Origin: Aradus depressus
Taxonomy: Eukaryota; Arthropoda; Insecta; Hemiptera; Aradidae
Direction: 5' to 3'
DNA length: 64,000 nt
Assembly: GCA_963662175.1 (NCBI GenBank)
Contig: OY759221.1
Location: 35,834,045 to 35,898,044, forward strand
Notes under the pieces: generated by a model
What the model was told of the DNA's origin: nothing
Seen by the model: only the letters and a program-made list of their open reading frames with translations
The model's database searches: none
In this document: positions 1 to 10,673 of the stretch, in pieces
Layout: each line of letters starts with the position of its first letter
Position numbering within the stretch: the first letter of the stretch is position 1
Made by a program: the position numbers and the translations under genes

Positions 1-215
1 CAAGGGAACGGTGAATCAACTCGAAAACTTTAAATACATAACTGCCGATGTACTGTATGTATCGACACAAAACTTTAATAACTGCCGATGTACTGTATGT
101 ATCGACACAAAACTTTAATAACTGCCGATGTAATGAATTTATCGACCCAAAACTTAGTATGAGGATTGAGAAGTCCCTATGTAAGTCAACTATTGATAAT
201 TAGCGTAATTCATTC
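1..215 (+). repeat. R1 repeat, 3' half, with 40-bp tandem duplication
   Basis: Fragment of the dominant R1 family (described at 45285-45710). A 40-bp unit beginning ACTGCCGATGTACTGTATGT is duplicated exactly at 41-80 and 81-120, followed by a diverged partial third unit to about 160. No coding potential seen. Confidence 0.75.
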
Positions 216-366
216 GTATTTTCTACTTATAAAAAACTTCCTCTATACCTGTGGAAGTAAAGGGAATTCGACATTACAGATCGCATACTGATTAATAGAG
301 TCGACAGTATCTTTTCAATGTAGAAGGAATTCGAGGTTCTGTCGTGTAAATGAAAATTCAAAATTT

Positions 367-407
367 GGCCAACGTTTCGGAAACTATTTATTTCCTTCTT
401 CAGGGCC
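367..407 (-). ncRNA. Hammerhead-ribozyme-like motif (family D)
   Basis: Read on the minus strand: GGCC (stem I), CUGAAGA (core), one extra A, GGAAA/UUUCC (5-bp stem II, 7-nt loop UAAAUAG), GAAA, then CGU, U, GGCC. The two GGCC strands pair perfectly as stem I. A15.1-C-G-U16.1 is a palindromic ACGU that could form stem III only between two molecules, and U is the position-17 nucleotide. All core bases match except the extra A between A9 and stem II. Self-cleavage is inferred, not shown. Confidence 0.65.
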
Positions 408-492
408 TTATAATGACTTGAGTTGATGTGTGTGGGGAAGGTGTTGTGAGTTTGTGTGAAGTTCCTTTTCACATCCACTCAAGTCATTATCA

Positions 493-533
493 GGCCCTGA
501 AGAAGAAAATAAATAGTTTCCGAAAGGGTGGCC
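493..533 (+). ncRNA. Degenerate hammerhead-like motif (family D, second arm)
   Basis: Inverted partner of 367-407. It keeps GGCC, CUGAAGA, a weakened stem II (GAAAA/UUUCC), GAAA and the closing GGCC, but the stem III palindrome CGU is changed to GGG. Probably inactive. Confidence 0.5.
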
Positions 534-1276
534 AAGTATTGAATTTTCATTTACACGATAGAACCTCGAATTCCTTCTATATAGATCGTATATTGTATTA
601 TACTAGTAATAAAACGTTATTTTGTGCCCAACCAAATGCAGAAATCTGAGCTAGTGATAAATATGAATTTAGTTAGTGTGGAGTGTACAGGGTCTATAAT
701 GAGGTTGTAGCAGGTCATTGTTTGTATGCTGATAGCCGAGCTGAGAAATCGCTTTCAGATGTATATCAGGCAGTGGGGAGAGAGGGCTTCAATGGTCTAT
801 GATTAAGTAGGATGGGCAAGAACAAACCGAGGCAAATGACGGGCCAAGCGAGGGGGCGGTTGATTGCCTCTTTGAGGCATGGCCTCGCTCTGCAACACAA
901 ACAGGGCACTAGCCCGACCTCGTGGCGGCCCAACTGACCAGGGGAGCTCTTCTCTCGAATACATAATAACATGGGCCTCAATAGGATCAAGTAAGCAGAC
1001 TTGCATATTCCATCACCACAGTCACTGGCTCTGAACAGAAGTGAGTAGTGGTTCCTTTATTTCAGCTAACGTTTTGAGCAAAAAATAATAAAGAAAAACT
1101 ACGTTTCAAAAAAAAATTGCCTATTACAAACACCGTATTTGTTAAGTACATAAGATTTTCTTCATTTTTCATTAAACATCTCTGCAAAAAATGTTAAGTA
1201 TCATATAAACATGAGTTTATGAAGATCAAAAATGATTTCCCTCGAGTAAAGTTTGCCCTAACAAAATAGGAGCTGC

Positions 1277-2300
1277 GTGTTTTTCGATGAGAGCATCTAC
1301 CTATTTGCCCTTCCATCAATGTGTAGCAACTTCACAGTGAAACTGGTAACTATTGGCAAGAGTCTGAATGTAGATGTACCCCATGGAAGACAACTGATAG
1401 TCTGTAGTTATCGGCTCTATTGGCCATGGGGAATCAGTTCTATGAACATCTCCTTCTCCAAGACAGTTGGGTCAGTAAGTTGCTATCCTATGGATGATAG
1501 TGGCATTGCGGATGACAAATCAGCTGATACGTATGGCAGTCGCGCCATACTAGAAGGACTGCATACATCCGAAGTCCCCGCAAGTGATGTTGCCTACATT
1601 GAGGAAAACGTATGGATACGTTCCATACGGCCGATAATAAGCTATCGAAAATTCTAGTCGAGTCTGGAACACCTCAACGAGAGTGAAGAGGAAAGAAGAA
1701 GTAGTTTTGATTTGGGTATACACACTAGCAGGGGCGTAGCCAGGAATTTGAGCAGGGGGGGGGGGGGGGGGCAAAGTTAGGCTACGAGGGTTGGGGTATA
1801 GACTTCCGGGGCACAGCCCGCAGTTTCCGTGGTTAGCGTTGCAGATAGCACAGCAACAGCAAATGCACGCTGTGGTTTCTGTGCTTTTAGAATTAAATGA
1901 CTCATATTCAATAGCGTGCATTTGCTGCTGCTGTGCTTTGCATTTTTACTGCGCATGTAAAATCAGCTTTAAGAGTATAAAGTATAACATAAATGACGAT
2001 TTTGAGCGAGGAAATGAAATGGTCGAATTCATATACATTTAAATAAATGCAATATGACTTGTTTTATACATGGACATTTGTGTAACAGCTGATTGCTGAT
2101 TTAGGAATCAGACGCACGGGAAATTTGTGCCCACCCCCCTGCCTCCCCTGGCTACGCCCCTGCACACTAGGCTGACCCATGTCCATGGGAGATCAGATGT
2201 CCATCTGATGACTCGGAAAACCCTACTCTGTGTCAGTTCTCTGTCAGACATATTGTTACCGATATATAGCGTAAAGTCCCCAGCTGGAGAGTTTCAAACT
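1277..2300 (+). pseudogene. Jockey-like LINE remnant (RNase H end and terminal zinc-finger region), split by a hAT MITE
   Basis: A 126-codon frame at 1277-1657 ends with a decayed RNase H tail (DDSGIADDKSADTYGSRAI, resembling the usual G-N-D-x-A-D-x-x-A segment). It continues, frameshifted, as a KRKEEVVL segment and, after the insertion at 1729-2162, as RLTHVHG, the remains of the RLRIGHTRLTHGYL motif of Jockey/I-type LINEs. The related copy at 6735-7215 shares both this region and the untranslated end. The 3' UTR runs to an A-rich tail near 2530-2550. Frames are broken and the 5' part of the LINE is missing. Confidence 0.7.
1729..2162. mobile_element. Non-autonomous hAT element (MITE), 434 bp
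   Basis: Termini are CAGGGGCGTAGCCAGG on the left and its complement CCTGGCTACGCCCCTG on the right. An exact 8-bp target duplication CACACTAG lies at 1721-1728 and 2163-2170. CA...TG ends plus 8-bp duplications are the hAT signature. It lacks a transposase gene. A G-run follows the left terminus, and an internal inverted repeat around AGCACAGCAACAGCAAATGC (1848-1872) has its partner near 1911-1938. It was inserted into the LINE remnant after that copy had formed. Confidence 0.92.
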
Positions 2301-2559
2301 TGCGGTGAATATTTCCGAAATCCTATCTGATGACAACTCCCGAATTACCTATTTCATTTTCACAAACTTCCTACCTAAATTATAAAACAAAATTGTCTCC
2401 ATCACGTAGACTTTATATTTCGTGTAGAGCAATTTCGACCTTTATTATAACTTTGCACCTATCCAAATTGCCCGCCAGGATCCCCACAGACATCCATCAG
2501 GCATCCATGACCCCGTGGTCGAAATGCTTTAAAGAAGAAAAAAATTTAAATAAACATAC

Positions 2560-3101
2560 AAATGTGACTCATGCACGGGTTTTAACTACGAGGTCATATC
2601 GCCTACTACCAGAGCGCACTTTCGTTGTTCTAAGTTTGTCTACCCAAGGTTTATTCACTAAAAGACCTAATTAGACATATAAACACCTAAGAGATTACAT
2701 AGATCAGGATGATATGTCACAAAATGCAACGTTTTTTGTCCTAATGAGGGCAACCTCGAAAGTCGGCTAGAATGTTATAATACACTTTTTGATAGGTCAA
2801 ACTGCATTTTTATCTTTCAACCTGCGTTATACGTTGTGTAACATATTATTCTTACTAAACAGTCATAACCTAATTACATTTTAATTTATTTTTTCTTATT
2901 ATAGTTAGTGCCTAGGTTATAGTTGCATACCCTAAATTTCACCTAGGGTAGGGGTATTTAACGAGTACCTGACATCGTACAGGCTCGGGACCATCGCTTA
3001 ACGTCCCAGCCGAAGGTGTGTTAAATTCATTTTACCTCCCAGATACAATTTTTTCGAGTTCAGTAAGCAAACACGCATACCACTGAGCTACCAGCGCCCT
3101 C
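2560..3101 (-). repeat. tRNA-derived SINE, disrupted copy
   Basis: Minus-strand pieces of the main SINE: the 3' part at about 2564-2632 and the core plus tRNA-like head at about 2925-3101 (GAGCTACCAGCGCCCTC reads as the reverse complement of the head). About 290 bp of other sequence separates them, including a weak hammerhead-like string at 2733-2765. Probably one copy broken by an insertion or replacement. Confidence 0.65.
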
Positions 3102-3426
3102 GGTTGTTGTAATATGAGGTTAAAAGAGGAAGTTGATGGAAAAAAGAAAAATACTCAAATACCCACATTAAAAACACTGATTTTTATTCTAAATGCGGTC
3201 AGGTTTTTCCAAGCCTGATGAAATGCAAGAAGGGAGAAAGAGACCACGGTCGAAAAAATAAACAGCCCGAGTAAAACCCGGACAAATTTTTTGTTCAAAA
3301 GGGGTTTTCTAGAGTGAGACGAGGGGAAAAAAAAGCGCCTGATAGAGAGGGAGAGAGATGGATTCTATTGGATCGATATCCTGGCAAATTATACTTTTAA
3401 AAGATGGGGAAGGGGGTTAGGGGAGA

Positions 3427-3446
3427 GGGGGGGGGGGGGGGGGGGG
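3427..3446. repeat. Poly-G tract
   Basis: Long G homopolymer within a purine-rich stretch. Similar G/C runs occur near 1757-1772, 5025-5057, 26012-26039, 41290, 41460-41484 and 41532-41554, where assembled lengths may be unreliable. Confidence 0.9.
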
Positions 3447-3679
3447 TTTCATCAACAGCCCTTTCATCTACTGGGCGCCTCCCCCCTTCACAAACCACGA
3501 TCTGACATGATTGGCAGAATACTGCCATGGACTTTGTGGTTGCATTCCTGGATGGGTTCAAAAAGCCATCGTATTCCATTCGAGATATATCAAACCAAAT
3601 CACCCATATTCATATATGTATATTTATATTTTTTTTTGGCATTATGTACGATGCATATTAGCCATGTCACTGTGTTATC

Positions 3680-3826
3680 TAGTTATTTACGACATCCATG
3701 GCCCCGGGAGGGAGTTCTATCTACGAAATAAAACTGACTCCCGGATGGGATTCGAACCCGCAAACCATAGTGAGACCATGCGACCAAAGCCCTACGCTCT
3801 AGCCCGCACGGCCACCATGGCTCCCC
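3680..3826 (-). repeat. Second tRNA-related SINE-like repeat
   Basis: On the minus strand it starts GGAGCCATGGTGGCCGTGCG and carries a B-box-like GGGTTCGAATCC (plus coordinates 3748-3759) and an A-box-like TGGCCGTGCGGG (3803-3814), spaced as in a tRNA. The body continues with CCATCCGGGAGTCAG and ends near GGCCATGGATGTCG. The head differs from the main SINE family (leucine/serine tRNA-like opening). Only one copy was seen, so it could also be a tRNA pseudogene. Confidence 0.5.
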
Positions 3827-3837
3827 ATATATATATA

Positions 3838-4146
3838 CAGGGTGTTCATTTTATCTTGACCCATTTGTTTGACTGTCAACCTATTTTTTTTTTTCCATAT
3901 TTAGATTCCTTGGGAAAAATTAAGGAGAGGTTAAATGAGACATTTTTTTGTTAGTTCATATTTTTTTTTTAATTCATAAATTTTTTTTAATTCATAAAAA
4001 AACGTTAAAATTTTTTATTTGTTTAAAAATTAGATTACAGCAAATAATGTGGTCAATTCTACTCTACATTTTTTGTCTCAAGCTTTTTTTGAGAAAATCA
4101 TTATGTTTCGAGTTATTTACCTGGGTCAAGATAAAATGAACACCCT
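3838..4146. mobile_element. Mariner-type MITE, about 310 bp
   Basis: Terminal inverted repeats of about 25 bp: CAGGGTGTTCATTTTATCTT on the left, mirrored on the right by AAGATAAAATGAACACCCTA. TA dinucleotides flank both ends. CAGGGTG...CACCCT termini with TA targets are typical of Tc1/mariner relatives. The interior is AT-rich and non-coding. Confidence 0.8.
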
Positions 4147-4429
4147 ATATTTATATCAATAAAATATCATATTTAAAATATCATATGCATATAAATATAT
4201 TACTTCCCTAACTATGCGAAGTAATAATAAATTAATAAAAAAAAAAAAAATATTGGTTGCTGACAAAAATGTTCCTTATTAAATTTCCAATCGTTTATAA
4301 GTCATCAGATTTGAGATAGGACAAAGACGACTAAAGTTATAGCGCCTCAAAAAATGAAAAATAAATTTTCATGATAATGTTTTTATTATTAGTAATTTTT
4401 ATGAAAAATTATAAAAATTATGTTGAAAA

Positions 4430-4615
4430 TAATACTGTGATGTGGCCAGAATTCTTATACCAATCACGCTTACAGATCACTCTGTCACCACCTTCTCAAA
4501 ATCATTTCATACTGACATTACTGGGTATAAGAAAGTCATTCTCAAAATTACGCTGTACATTGAAATACCACTGACGCCAGAATGAAATGATTTTGAGAAG
4601 TAATAAATTATATTT
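4430..4615. repeat. Interspersed palindromic repeat (family M1)
   Basis: A perfect 19-bp inverted repeat, CTTCTCAAAATCATTTCAT at 4492-4510 and its complement at 4582-4600. The surrounding GTGATGTGGCC...CAGATCACTCTGTC recurs in modified form at 35565-35745, 28885-28970, 42010-42085 and 51490-51560. Probably a small MITE family with unresolved ends. Confidence 0.55.
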
Positions 4616-5144
4616 TTTATTAAAGTGTTTCACAATATCTCTGAAGAAAATGTTATACATCATTGTTATGTATTTCAACGAGTGTTAGAAAGACGGTCTC
4701 TCAGAATAAATAAATATATATATTTATATATATGTAATATTGATGTGTGTAATTTCTCGGCAATTCTCACTCCGAGGCAAGAGCAATGCCATCACAAAAG
4801 CCCCAACAGAACAAACAGACATAGTGAAACAAAAGCCCTACACGTAAATATAGCGATGTTCTAGGTGGTCATAGTAACGAACATGGGAGTAACAGGAGGC
4901 AACAGGCTCAACAGACAGAATACATGGGCAGGCTACAATGGGATCTCCTCCAGACTAGACTCGAGGCTTAGGAACAAAGCCTACCCCTACTCATGTTCCA
5001 GGCTACCTAATAGCCAACATGAGCTCCCCCCCCCCCCCCCCACCCCCCCCCCCCCCCATCCACTTCCTATAAACCTCATTTACATAGTATAAGAAAACTG
5101 AACGTTTATTTAGGAAAAAAATAAAGGAATTAATGAAGTAAGTT

Positions 5145-5415
5145 TACGCTCTCCCTTCAAAACCAATCAAAATTTTGTCTAAAAATCAATAGTTGACTAA
5201 GAGGCTTCTGAATCCTAATACTAAATGTTGTGTCGATATATTTGCAGTTATTAGTGTTTTTGAGTCGAGCACCCCCTCACCCTCTTCCCTTCGGCCGATT
5301 TTGCGGAAAATTAATATTTGTCATCCTTATGAGGTTTTGAATTTAAATACAAAAATTTTTCATATAAATAAGATACATTGTCACCCGTCCCCATGCTTGG
5401 TCGGCCATCTTTCTT
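5145..5415 (-). repeat. R1 repeat, minus-strand copy
   Basis: Contains the R1 landmarks in reverse: the AAAATCAATAGTTGACT segment, CTTCGGCCGATTTTGC and a GTCATCCTTATGAGGTTTTG block. The open frame through it recurs in no conserved form among the other copies and is not considered a gene. Confidence 0.7.
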
Positions 5416-5439
5416 AAAAACAAAATACATAATATTGAT

Positions 5440-6635
5440 AACTTATACACAATATCAAAGAACTAAATAAAATAATACTATTTTATATACTATTATATAT
5501 TTATTATATCTAAAAATAATAGAAATTAATTATATCTATACAAAATTATATACAAAATAAATGTACCTGCTAAAAAAAATATATATAAAAAAAATAGTTT
5601 CTTGAAACAAACAGATATACCATAAATTAAAACTAATAATATAAATAAAAAATAATATATAATTCTAAAAATAACTGATGAAAAGTAAGAGATCCTTCAC
5701 ATTATTATATTTTACTAATATTCATTTTTTTTTCTCTCAAGAAATTGTTTATTTATTCATTATTATATATATTACTTAAAAAATTAACTAAATATGACAC
5801 AAATATTAACCGTACTAAGAGTAGCTAGGAGAGATTATGGTCCCACCAGACAGACGGTCAAACTAACATTGTCTAATGATTTAGTAGTGTTATAATTTTT
5901 TTTTTTTTAATTTTATATTTTTATTTAAATAAACATCTTCATCTATCTACTCCCTAACGGGCCATCCAAAACCTTGCTACGCCATTACTCACATTAGTGT
6001 GGATCATTAATGTCGGTGACAATATATTTGAGTAAAAGAGAATTGCCGGGCCTGGGACTACATCCTCACCCCTAACCACAGAAAACCAACACCACCGCAT
6101 AGCATATCCACGTTTCCTTACAAATTTTTTGAAGCGTACCTCCCCACATCAAATAAGTTTGAGTGGGTCCCCTCTCTCCTGCTCCTCACACTTGTAGTCC
6201 CAGAACAGGGTATTCTTTTCTACTTATTTGATACAATTTGCTGATCATTTCTACCTAACTCTTTCTCAGTTAAATATAGTCGACTTCATGAGGGGCGGAA
6301 AAGTCCCCCTTTTTTCCCCAAATGAAAAGCTTTTAGCGTGAGGATGAGGTCAGGTTTTCCTTGATCCAGCACTACACAACCAACCCCTATATTTAATTCT
6401 CCCCTCCACTCTCCAACCTTACGACGTTTAATGTTTCACTCTTTATTCACCACCTTTTTCAATTAAAACCTCCCAGAAATAACTTTATATAAGTAAAAAT
6501 CCCTTTTTGTACCTCTTCCTTTATAAGAACTTATAGTAATTTGATTTTTTTCCCTTTTTACTCTTAATTACGTCAAGTTATATTGCCTGAAATTACTTTT
6601 TCTTTAAATATTAATTTATCTTTGAACGTCGTAAT
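5440..6635. other. AT-rich intergenic stretch
   Basis: Low-complexity TA-rich sequence to about 5800, then moderately unique sequence. I recognise no gene, RNA or repeat here. Confidence 0.5.
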
Positions 6636-6639
6636 AATC

Positions 6640-6718
6640 TCTACCCTAGGTACCTAGGTAGGCAAAATTTAGGGCTCTCACAGAAAAGTCGGGCTAATGT
6701 CCAGCAGAGTGACGCTGG
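6640..6718 (+). repeat. SINE fragment
   Basis: Only the region from CTACCCTAGGT through GGCAAAATTTAGGGCTCTCA to the CAGAGTGACG segment of the main SINE is present. It abuts the LINE remnant that follows. Confidence 0.75.
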
Positions 6719-6734
6719 AGCAAATTTCAAAATT

Positions 6735-7215
6735 TAGCAACTTAAACATGGACGTTGCCTACATCAAGGAAAGAGTTTGGATCAAATGGCAGTTTCGGTG
6801 GCTCGGTATGACTGATAATAAGCTAAGGACCATCAAAAGCTCCACTCGAGTTTGGAAGACTTCAATAAGAGAAAAAAGGAAAGAAGAAGTAATTTTAACT
6901 CGGTTACGTATAGGGCAGACCAGGCTGACCCATGGATATCTGATGGCTAGGGAACCCCCTCCTCTGTGTCAGTGCTGCGGGGTCGGACTGTCTGTCAGAC
7001 ACATTCCAACTGAATGTATGGCATATAGTCCCTAGCGTCAGAACCTTGCAGTGGATATTTCCGAAATTCTATCCAATTATAGCTCCCAAATTACCCAACT
7101 ATTTCATTTCTTGCAATTCACAAACCTCTTATCTAAATTATAAAAGAAAATTATCTTCATCACGTAGCCTTTCTATTCCGTACACAGCAATCTCTTCTTA
7201 AAGAAGAAAAAAAAA
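6735..7215 (+). pseudogene. Jockey-like LINE 3' end (terminal zinc-finger region, 3' UTR and poly-A)
   Basis: An open frame (codons from 6697 to a stop at about 7035) encodes VWKTSIREKRKEEVILTRLR then IGQTRLTHGYL, PPPLCQCCGVGLSVRHIPTEC. This is the C-terminal C-x2-C...H-x4-C region that follows RNase H in Jockey/I-type LINEs. The 3' UTR matches that of the 1277-2540 copy and ends in AAAGAAGAAAAAAAAAAAAA near 7200-7219. It is 5'-truncated, so it cannot move on its own. Its first residues come from the adjoining SINE fragment. Confidence 0.8.
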
Positions 7216-7219
7216 AAAA

Positions 7220-7839
7220 TTACTAACTTGACAGATAATGTTACCAGCCTGCCGGGCGAAGTCTGGAAACCTGCTAAGTCCTACTAATTTAAGTTTCCTC
7301 TTTTCCTCTAAACTCTTATTTATCTGATCCTTCCAATACGTGCATCTTCCTCTACCCTTGTATAAAATTTCTTCATACACCTACTCATTATTTTTCAATC
7401 ACACACACAAAAAAAAACTTGTCATACTAAGCCGCCAGAAAAACAGAAACGTTCCATCATTGCCATGACACATTTTCCATTCATACAATGCCATTCATAC
7501 AATGCCATACTGGGTCATACATTACACTTTAAAGCTCTTAACGATATAATCCGAGGCTCTCTCCATTACATTTTTGCGACCCCATCCATCATAGTTATCT
7601 CTAGAAACCATTTGTTTCTGGTTTTATTCATTCTTTTTTTTTTTGAATTTTTTTTTTACTTCTAAAATTTCTTCTCTTTATTCAACACCCCGATGACCAA
7701 GTCCAAGAGTTATCTTCCCTAACAATTCATCATTACTTGAAGGACATTTATTTGAAATTTGACGATTTGTTGTCATTTCAGAAACAATAATTGAAGAGAA
7801 CTAATTATAAGTCTTTTCAAGGACTTTTTTTCTTCCCTA
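7220..7839. other. No recognisable feature
   Basis: AT-rich sequence with two short direct repeats of ATACAATGCCAT near 7488-7508. Nothing further recognised. Confidence 0.4.
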
Positions 7840-8150
7840 GAACACAAAGTATGGAGGAAGTAATGTATAGTCGGTGAACAATTCGATGTTGATTTTTCTC
7901 ACCGGAATTTAATGTATCCAATCTCTTAATTCCAAAAATGAAAAAAAAAAAAAAAAAAAAAAAAAATCTGTGTGTGTGTGTGCGTTAACACAACTCCGGA
8001 TAGAAGGAATGTATCAACATGAAATTTTATATTTAAATTCAAAATCCCATCAGGACAACATTTGTTGATTTTCAGCCAAATCGGCCGAAGGGAAGGAGGG
8101 GATCAGAGGAGGGGTCAAAAACCCTCAAAATTCATGATAGATATATAGAT
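7840..8150 (+). repeat. R1 repeat, 5' and middle part
   Basis: Carries GGAAGTAATGTATAGTCGG, AACAATTCGATGTTGATTTT, a poly-A interruption followed by TGTGTGTGTGTG, and the CAGCCAAATCGGCCGAAGGG block of R1. Confidence 0.75.
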
Positions 8151-8435
8151 AAACTTGTTTATCGATTCGATTTTGTTTTTATGTTCAGCAATTATGTTCG
8201 TCGAGTCACCGAGAAGGTTTAGAACATAGTTTTATTCCACCCACACCCCCACCCCCGCATTTTCGTGCATTTGCTTATGGAACAAAAATCATTGAACGAA
8301 TTGGCATAAAATGTTTTGTATTAGATTATATAGAGCACGGGAAATGTTTGAGACTTCTTTCTACCCTATCCTTACCTTGCCCCCGTACCCACCCCCGCAT
8401 TTTGTTCATTCGGTAAGGGAACAAGAATCATTATA

Positions 8436-8782
8436 GGGGGCCCCGGTAGCTCAGTGGTATGCGTGCTTACCTTCTGAGCTCAAGAACGTGGGTTCGAACC
8501 CGACCGAGGCCCTTAGTTTATTTTATCTGGGAGTTAAAATAAACTTAAGCACGCCGTCCTTCGGATGGGACGTTAAGCGATGGTCCCGAGTCTGTACGAT
8601 GTCAGGTACTCGTTAAAGACCCCTGCCCTAGGTGAATAAAAATTTAGGGTAGGCAAAATTTAGGACTCCCACAGTAGAGTCGGGCTCATGTCCACCAGAG
8701 TGACTAAGGAGCGCTCTGGTAATAGGCGATATGACCTCGTAGTTAAAGCCCGGGCATGAGTCATAAAACCTAAACCTAACCA
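8436..8782 (+). repeat. Full-length tRNA-derived SINE with 13-bp target duplication
   Basis: The tRNA-like head carries an A box (TAGCTCAGTGG, 8447-8457) and B box (GGTTCGAACCC, 8491-8501), the internal RNA polymerase III promoter of SINEs. A conserved middle (CGTCCTTCGGATGGGACG, then GATGTCAGGTACTCGTTAAA) leads to a tail ending CATAAAACCTAAACCTAACC. Exact direct repeats AAGAATCATTATA at 8423-8435 and 8783-8795 show target-primed insertion. SINEs encode no protein and depend on a LINE. This copy is one of the best preserved in the window. Confidence 0.92.
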
Positions 8783-8970
8783 AAGAATCATTATACGAAT
8801 TGGCATAAAATGTTCAGTATTGGATTCTATGGAGCACTAAAAATGTTCGAGACTTCTTTCTACCCCACCCTTTCACGCACATGGACATTGCAACGCATGG
8901 CAGGTTTAGCTAGTTTTAAATAAAAATATACAATGAAAAGAAAATTATTTCACTAATATAGTCAGTTATT

Positions 8971-9297
8971 ATGATTCATACCCGGGTTTTAACTATGAGG
9001 TCATATCGTCTACTACCAGAGCGCTCTTTCTTCTGGTGGACACGATTCTACTATGGGAGTCCTAAATTTTGCTTACACTAAATTTTTATTCACCTACGGT
9101 TGGGGTCTTTAACGAGTACCTGACATCGTATGTACAACAGACTCGGGACCATTGCTTAATGTCCCATCCGAAGGATGGAGTGTTTCAGTTTATTTGTCTT
9201 CCTAGATAAAATTAACTAAGAGCCTCAGTCGGGTTTCAAACCGTCGAACTTGAGCTCAGTAAGCAAGCACGCATACCACTGAGCTACCGGCGCCCTT
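8971..9297 (-). repeat. Full-length SINE, minus strand
   Basis: Reverse complement of the same family, from CCCGGGTTTTAACTATGAGG to GAGCTACCGGCGCCCT. It contains small deviations (TTCTTCTGGTGG, an extra ATGTACAACAG in the core). The B box is intact in reverse apart from one change. Confidence 0.88.
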
Positions 9298-9954
9298 TAT
9301 CATTCATTGTAACTAAGAAATGTGTTTTTTAAGAATTTATTGATGAATTCCTAATGAATGGGTGGAATTCAACCAAAAAGTGGATAATGTTTTCCTCTTT
9401 ATCAAGATTATATAATGGATATTTTTTGGGGGATTCAAGATTTTTAGCCCAACCGGTCGATTGGTTTTGAATGGATTGCAAAAAACCTAATTGGATGCGG
9501 GGAAGTACATTGCCGGTGATCCACCGCCAATTTTTTTTTTTTTTCTTGGAATGTGAAAGTTAATTTAAGAAGTTAATTTAAAGAAAATATGCACTAGAGA
9601 GAAAGTAATACACTGTTCTATTTTGCCAAGTATGGATACTTTTTCATTTTCCGTCTCTCCCCTTTTGCCATTAATTAGTTATATAATTCTGCTCATCCTC
9701 TGTATAAATTCTTGGAATTCCTTAACTAATTCAATATGAGGCCGAGCGGGGCGGGACTGTATTTCTCAATTAGGTGGCACTTTATTACTTGGAGCAGTAT
9801 TTTGTTGTACTCAGGATTCCCCCTCAACATTCTTCTTCTGGTTTGATGAACAGGAATTAGTATGAGGAGATTCGACGGAAATTAGGTGAAGAGTCTAAGG
9901 GTTATATTTATTAGGTGAAGGGCGAACGATTTGTAGTTTTTGAAGGGAGACAAC

Positions 9955-10300
9955 AGAAAAAAGAACCACATGTAGTCTGTCTGTGAAGATCTTCCTTCGT
10001 AAGATTCAAAGGTGCTGGAGGATTGGATCCTGCTCCACAGCAGGAGCGAGCTAGTAATGAGAATACCTTCCGACAGCCAAGCAGCACTCCAAGCACTTGC
10101 TTGAGCTGAAATGAAAGCAAAGCTATTAAACAGCTTAAGAAAATACAAAAAAGTTGGACTTGTTCCGAGGATGAGGAGGTCTTCTGAGACAGTCAAGCAG
10201 CACTCCAAGCATGTTCTGGCGCTGGAATCCACGCTAGTAAGGGAGTGCGCAAATCAGATAAACACCTGAGGAAACTACAAGAAAGTTGGTCACTCGAGAA
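9955..10300 (+). pseudogene. Degenerate LINE RNase H segment, tandemly duplicated
   Basis: Plus-strand translation at 10069-10158 gives SDSQAALQALA, a stop, then AEMKAKLLNSLRKYKKVG. This is the second-aspartate region of RNase H in LINEs (the usual S-D-S-Q-A-A-L-x-A-L). A second, diverged copy follows at about 10188-10297 (DSQAALQACSGAGIHASKG, LRKLQESW). The duplication and stops show a decayed element. The 116-codon frame on the opposite strand is a shadow of this. Confidence 0.65.
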
Positions 10301-10324
10301 TTTGATAATAATCCTGTATATGTC

Positions 10325-10673
10325 GAAAGCGCCGGTAGCTCAGTGATATGCGTGTTTGTCCTCTGAGCTCAAGGTCGTGGGTTCGAAACCCGACTGAGGC
10401 CCTTAGTTTATTTTATCTGGGAGGTAAAATAAACGTAAGCACGCCGTCCTTTGGATAGGAAGTTAAGCGATGGTTCTGAGCCTGTACGATGTCAGGTACT
10501 CGTTAAAGACCTCTACCCTAGGTGAATGAAAATTTAGGGTAGACAAAATTTAGGACTCTCACAGTAGAGTCGGGCTCATATCCACCAGAGTGAATCAAGA
10601 GCGCTCTGGTAGTAGGCGATATGACCTCTTAGTTAAAGCCCGGGCATGAGTCATAAAACCTAACCAAACCTAA
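10325..10673 (+). repeat. Full-length SINE with 12-bp target duplication
   Basis: Same family as 8436-8782. Exact duplications CCTGTATATGTC at 10313-10324 and 10674-10685 define the insert. The tail reads CATAAAACCTAACCAAACC. The A box has GTGATATG and the B box GGTTCGAAACC. Confidence 0.93.

Larger units (their letters stand above)
305..600. mobile_element. Foldback repeat with hammerhead motifs in both arms
   Basis: Two inverted arms (about 312-425 and 478-598) share a sequence containing GAATTCGAGGTTCTGTCGTG and GGAAACTATTTATTTCC. Each arm carries one hammerhead-like core, on opposite strands (367-407 minus, 493-533 plus). The layout matches inverted Penelope-type terminal repeats elsewhere in the window, but no reverse transcriptase lies between the arms. 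Short open frames here on both strands are by-products of the palindrome. Element boundaries and a target duplication were not found. Confidence 0.7.

Noticed and set aside
227..649. Two similar short proteins on opposite strands
   Set aside because: They are the two arms of one foldback translated from each side.
8436..8512. tRNA gene (A and B boxes, GGTTCGAACCC)
   Set aside because: The tRNA-like head is followed by the same 260-bp SINE body and flanked by a target duplication in this and other copies, so it is a SINE promoter rather than a tRNA gene.
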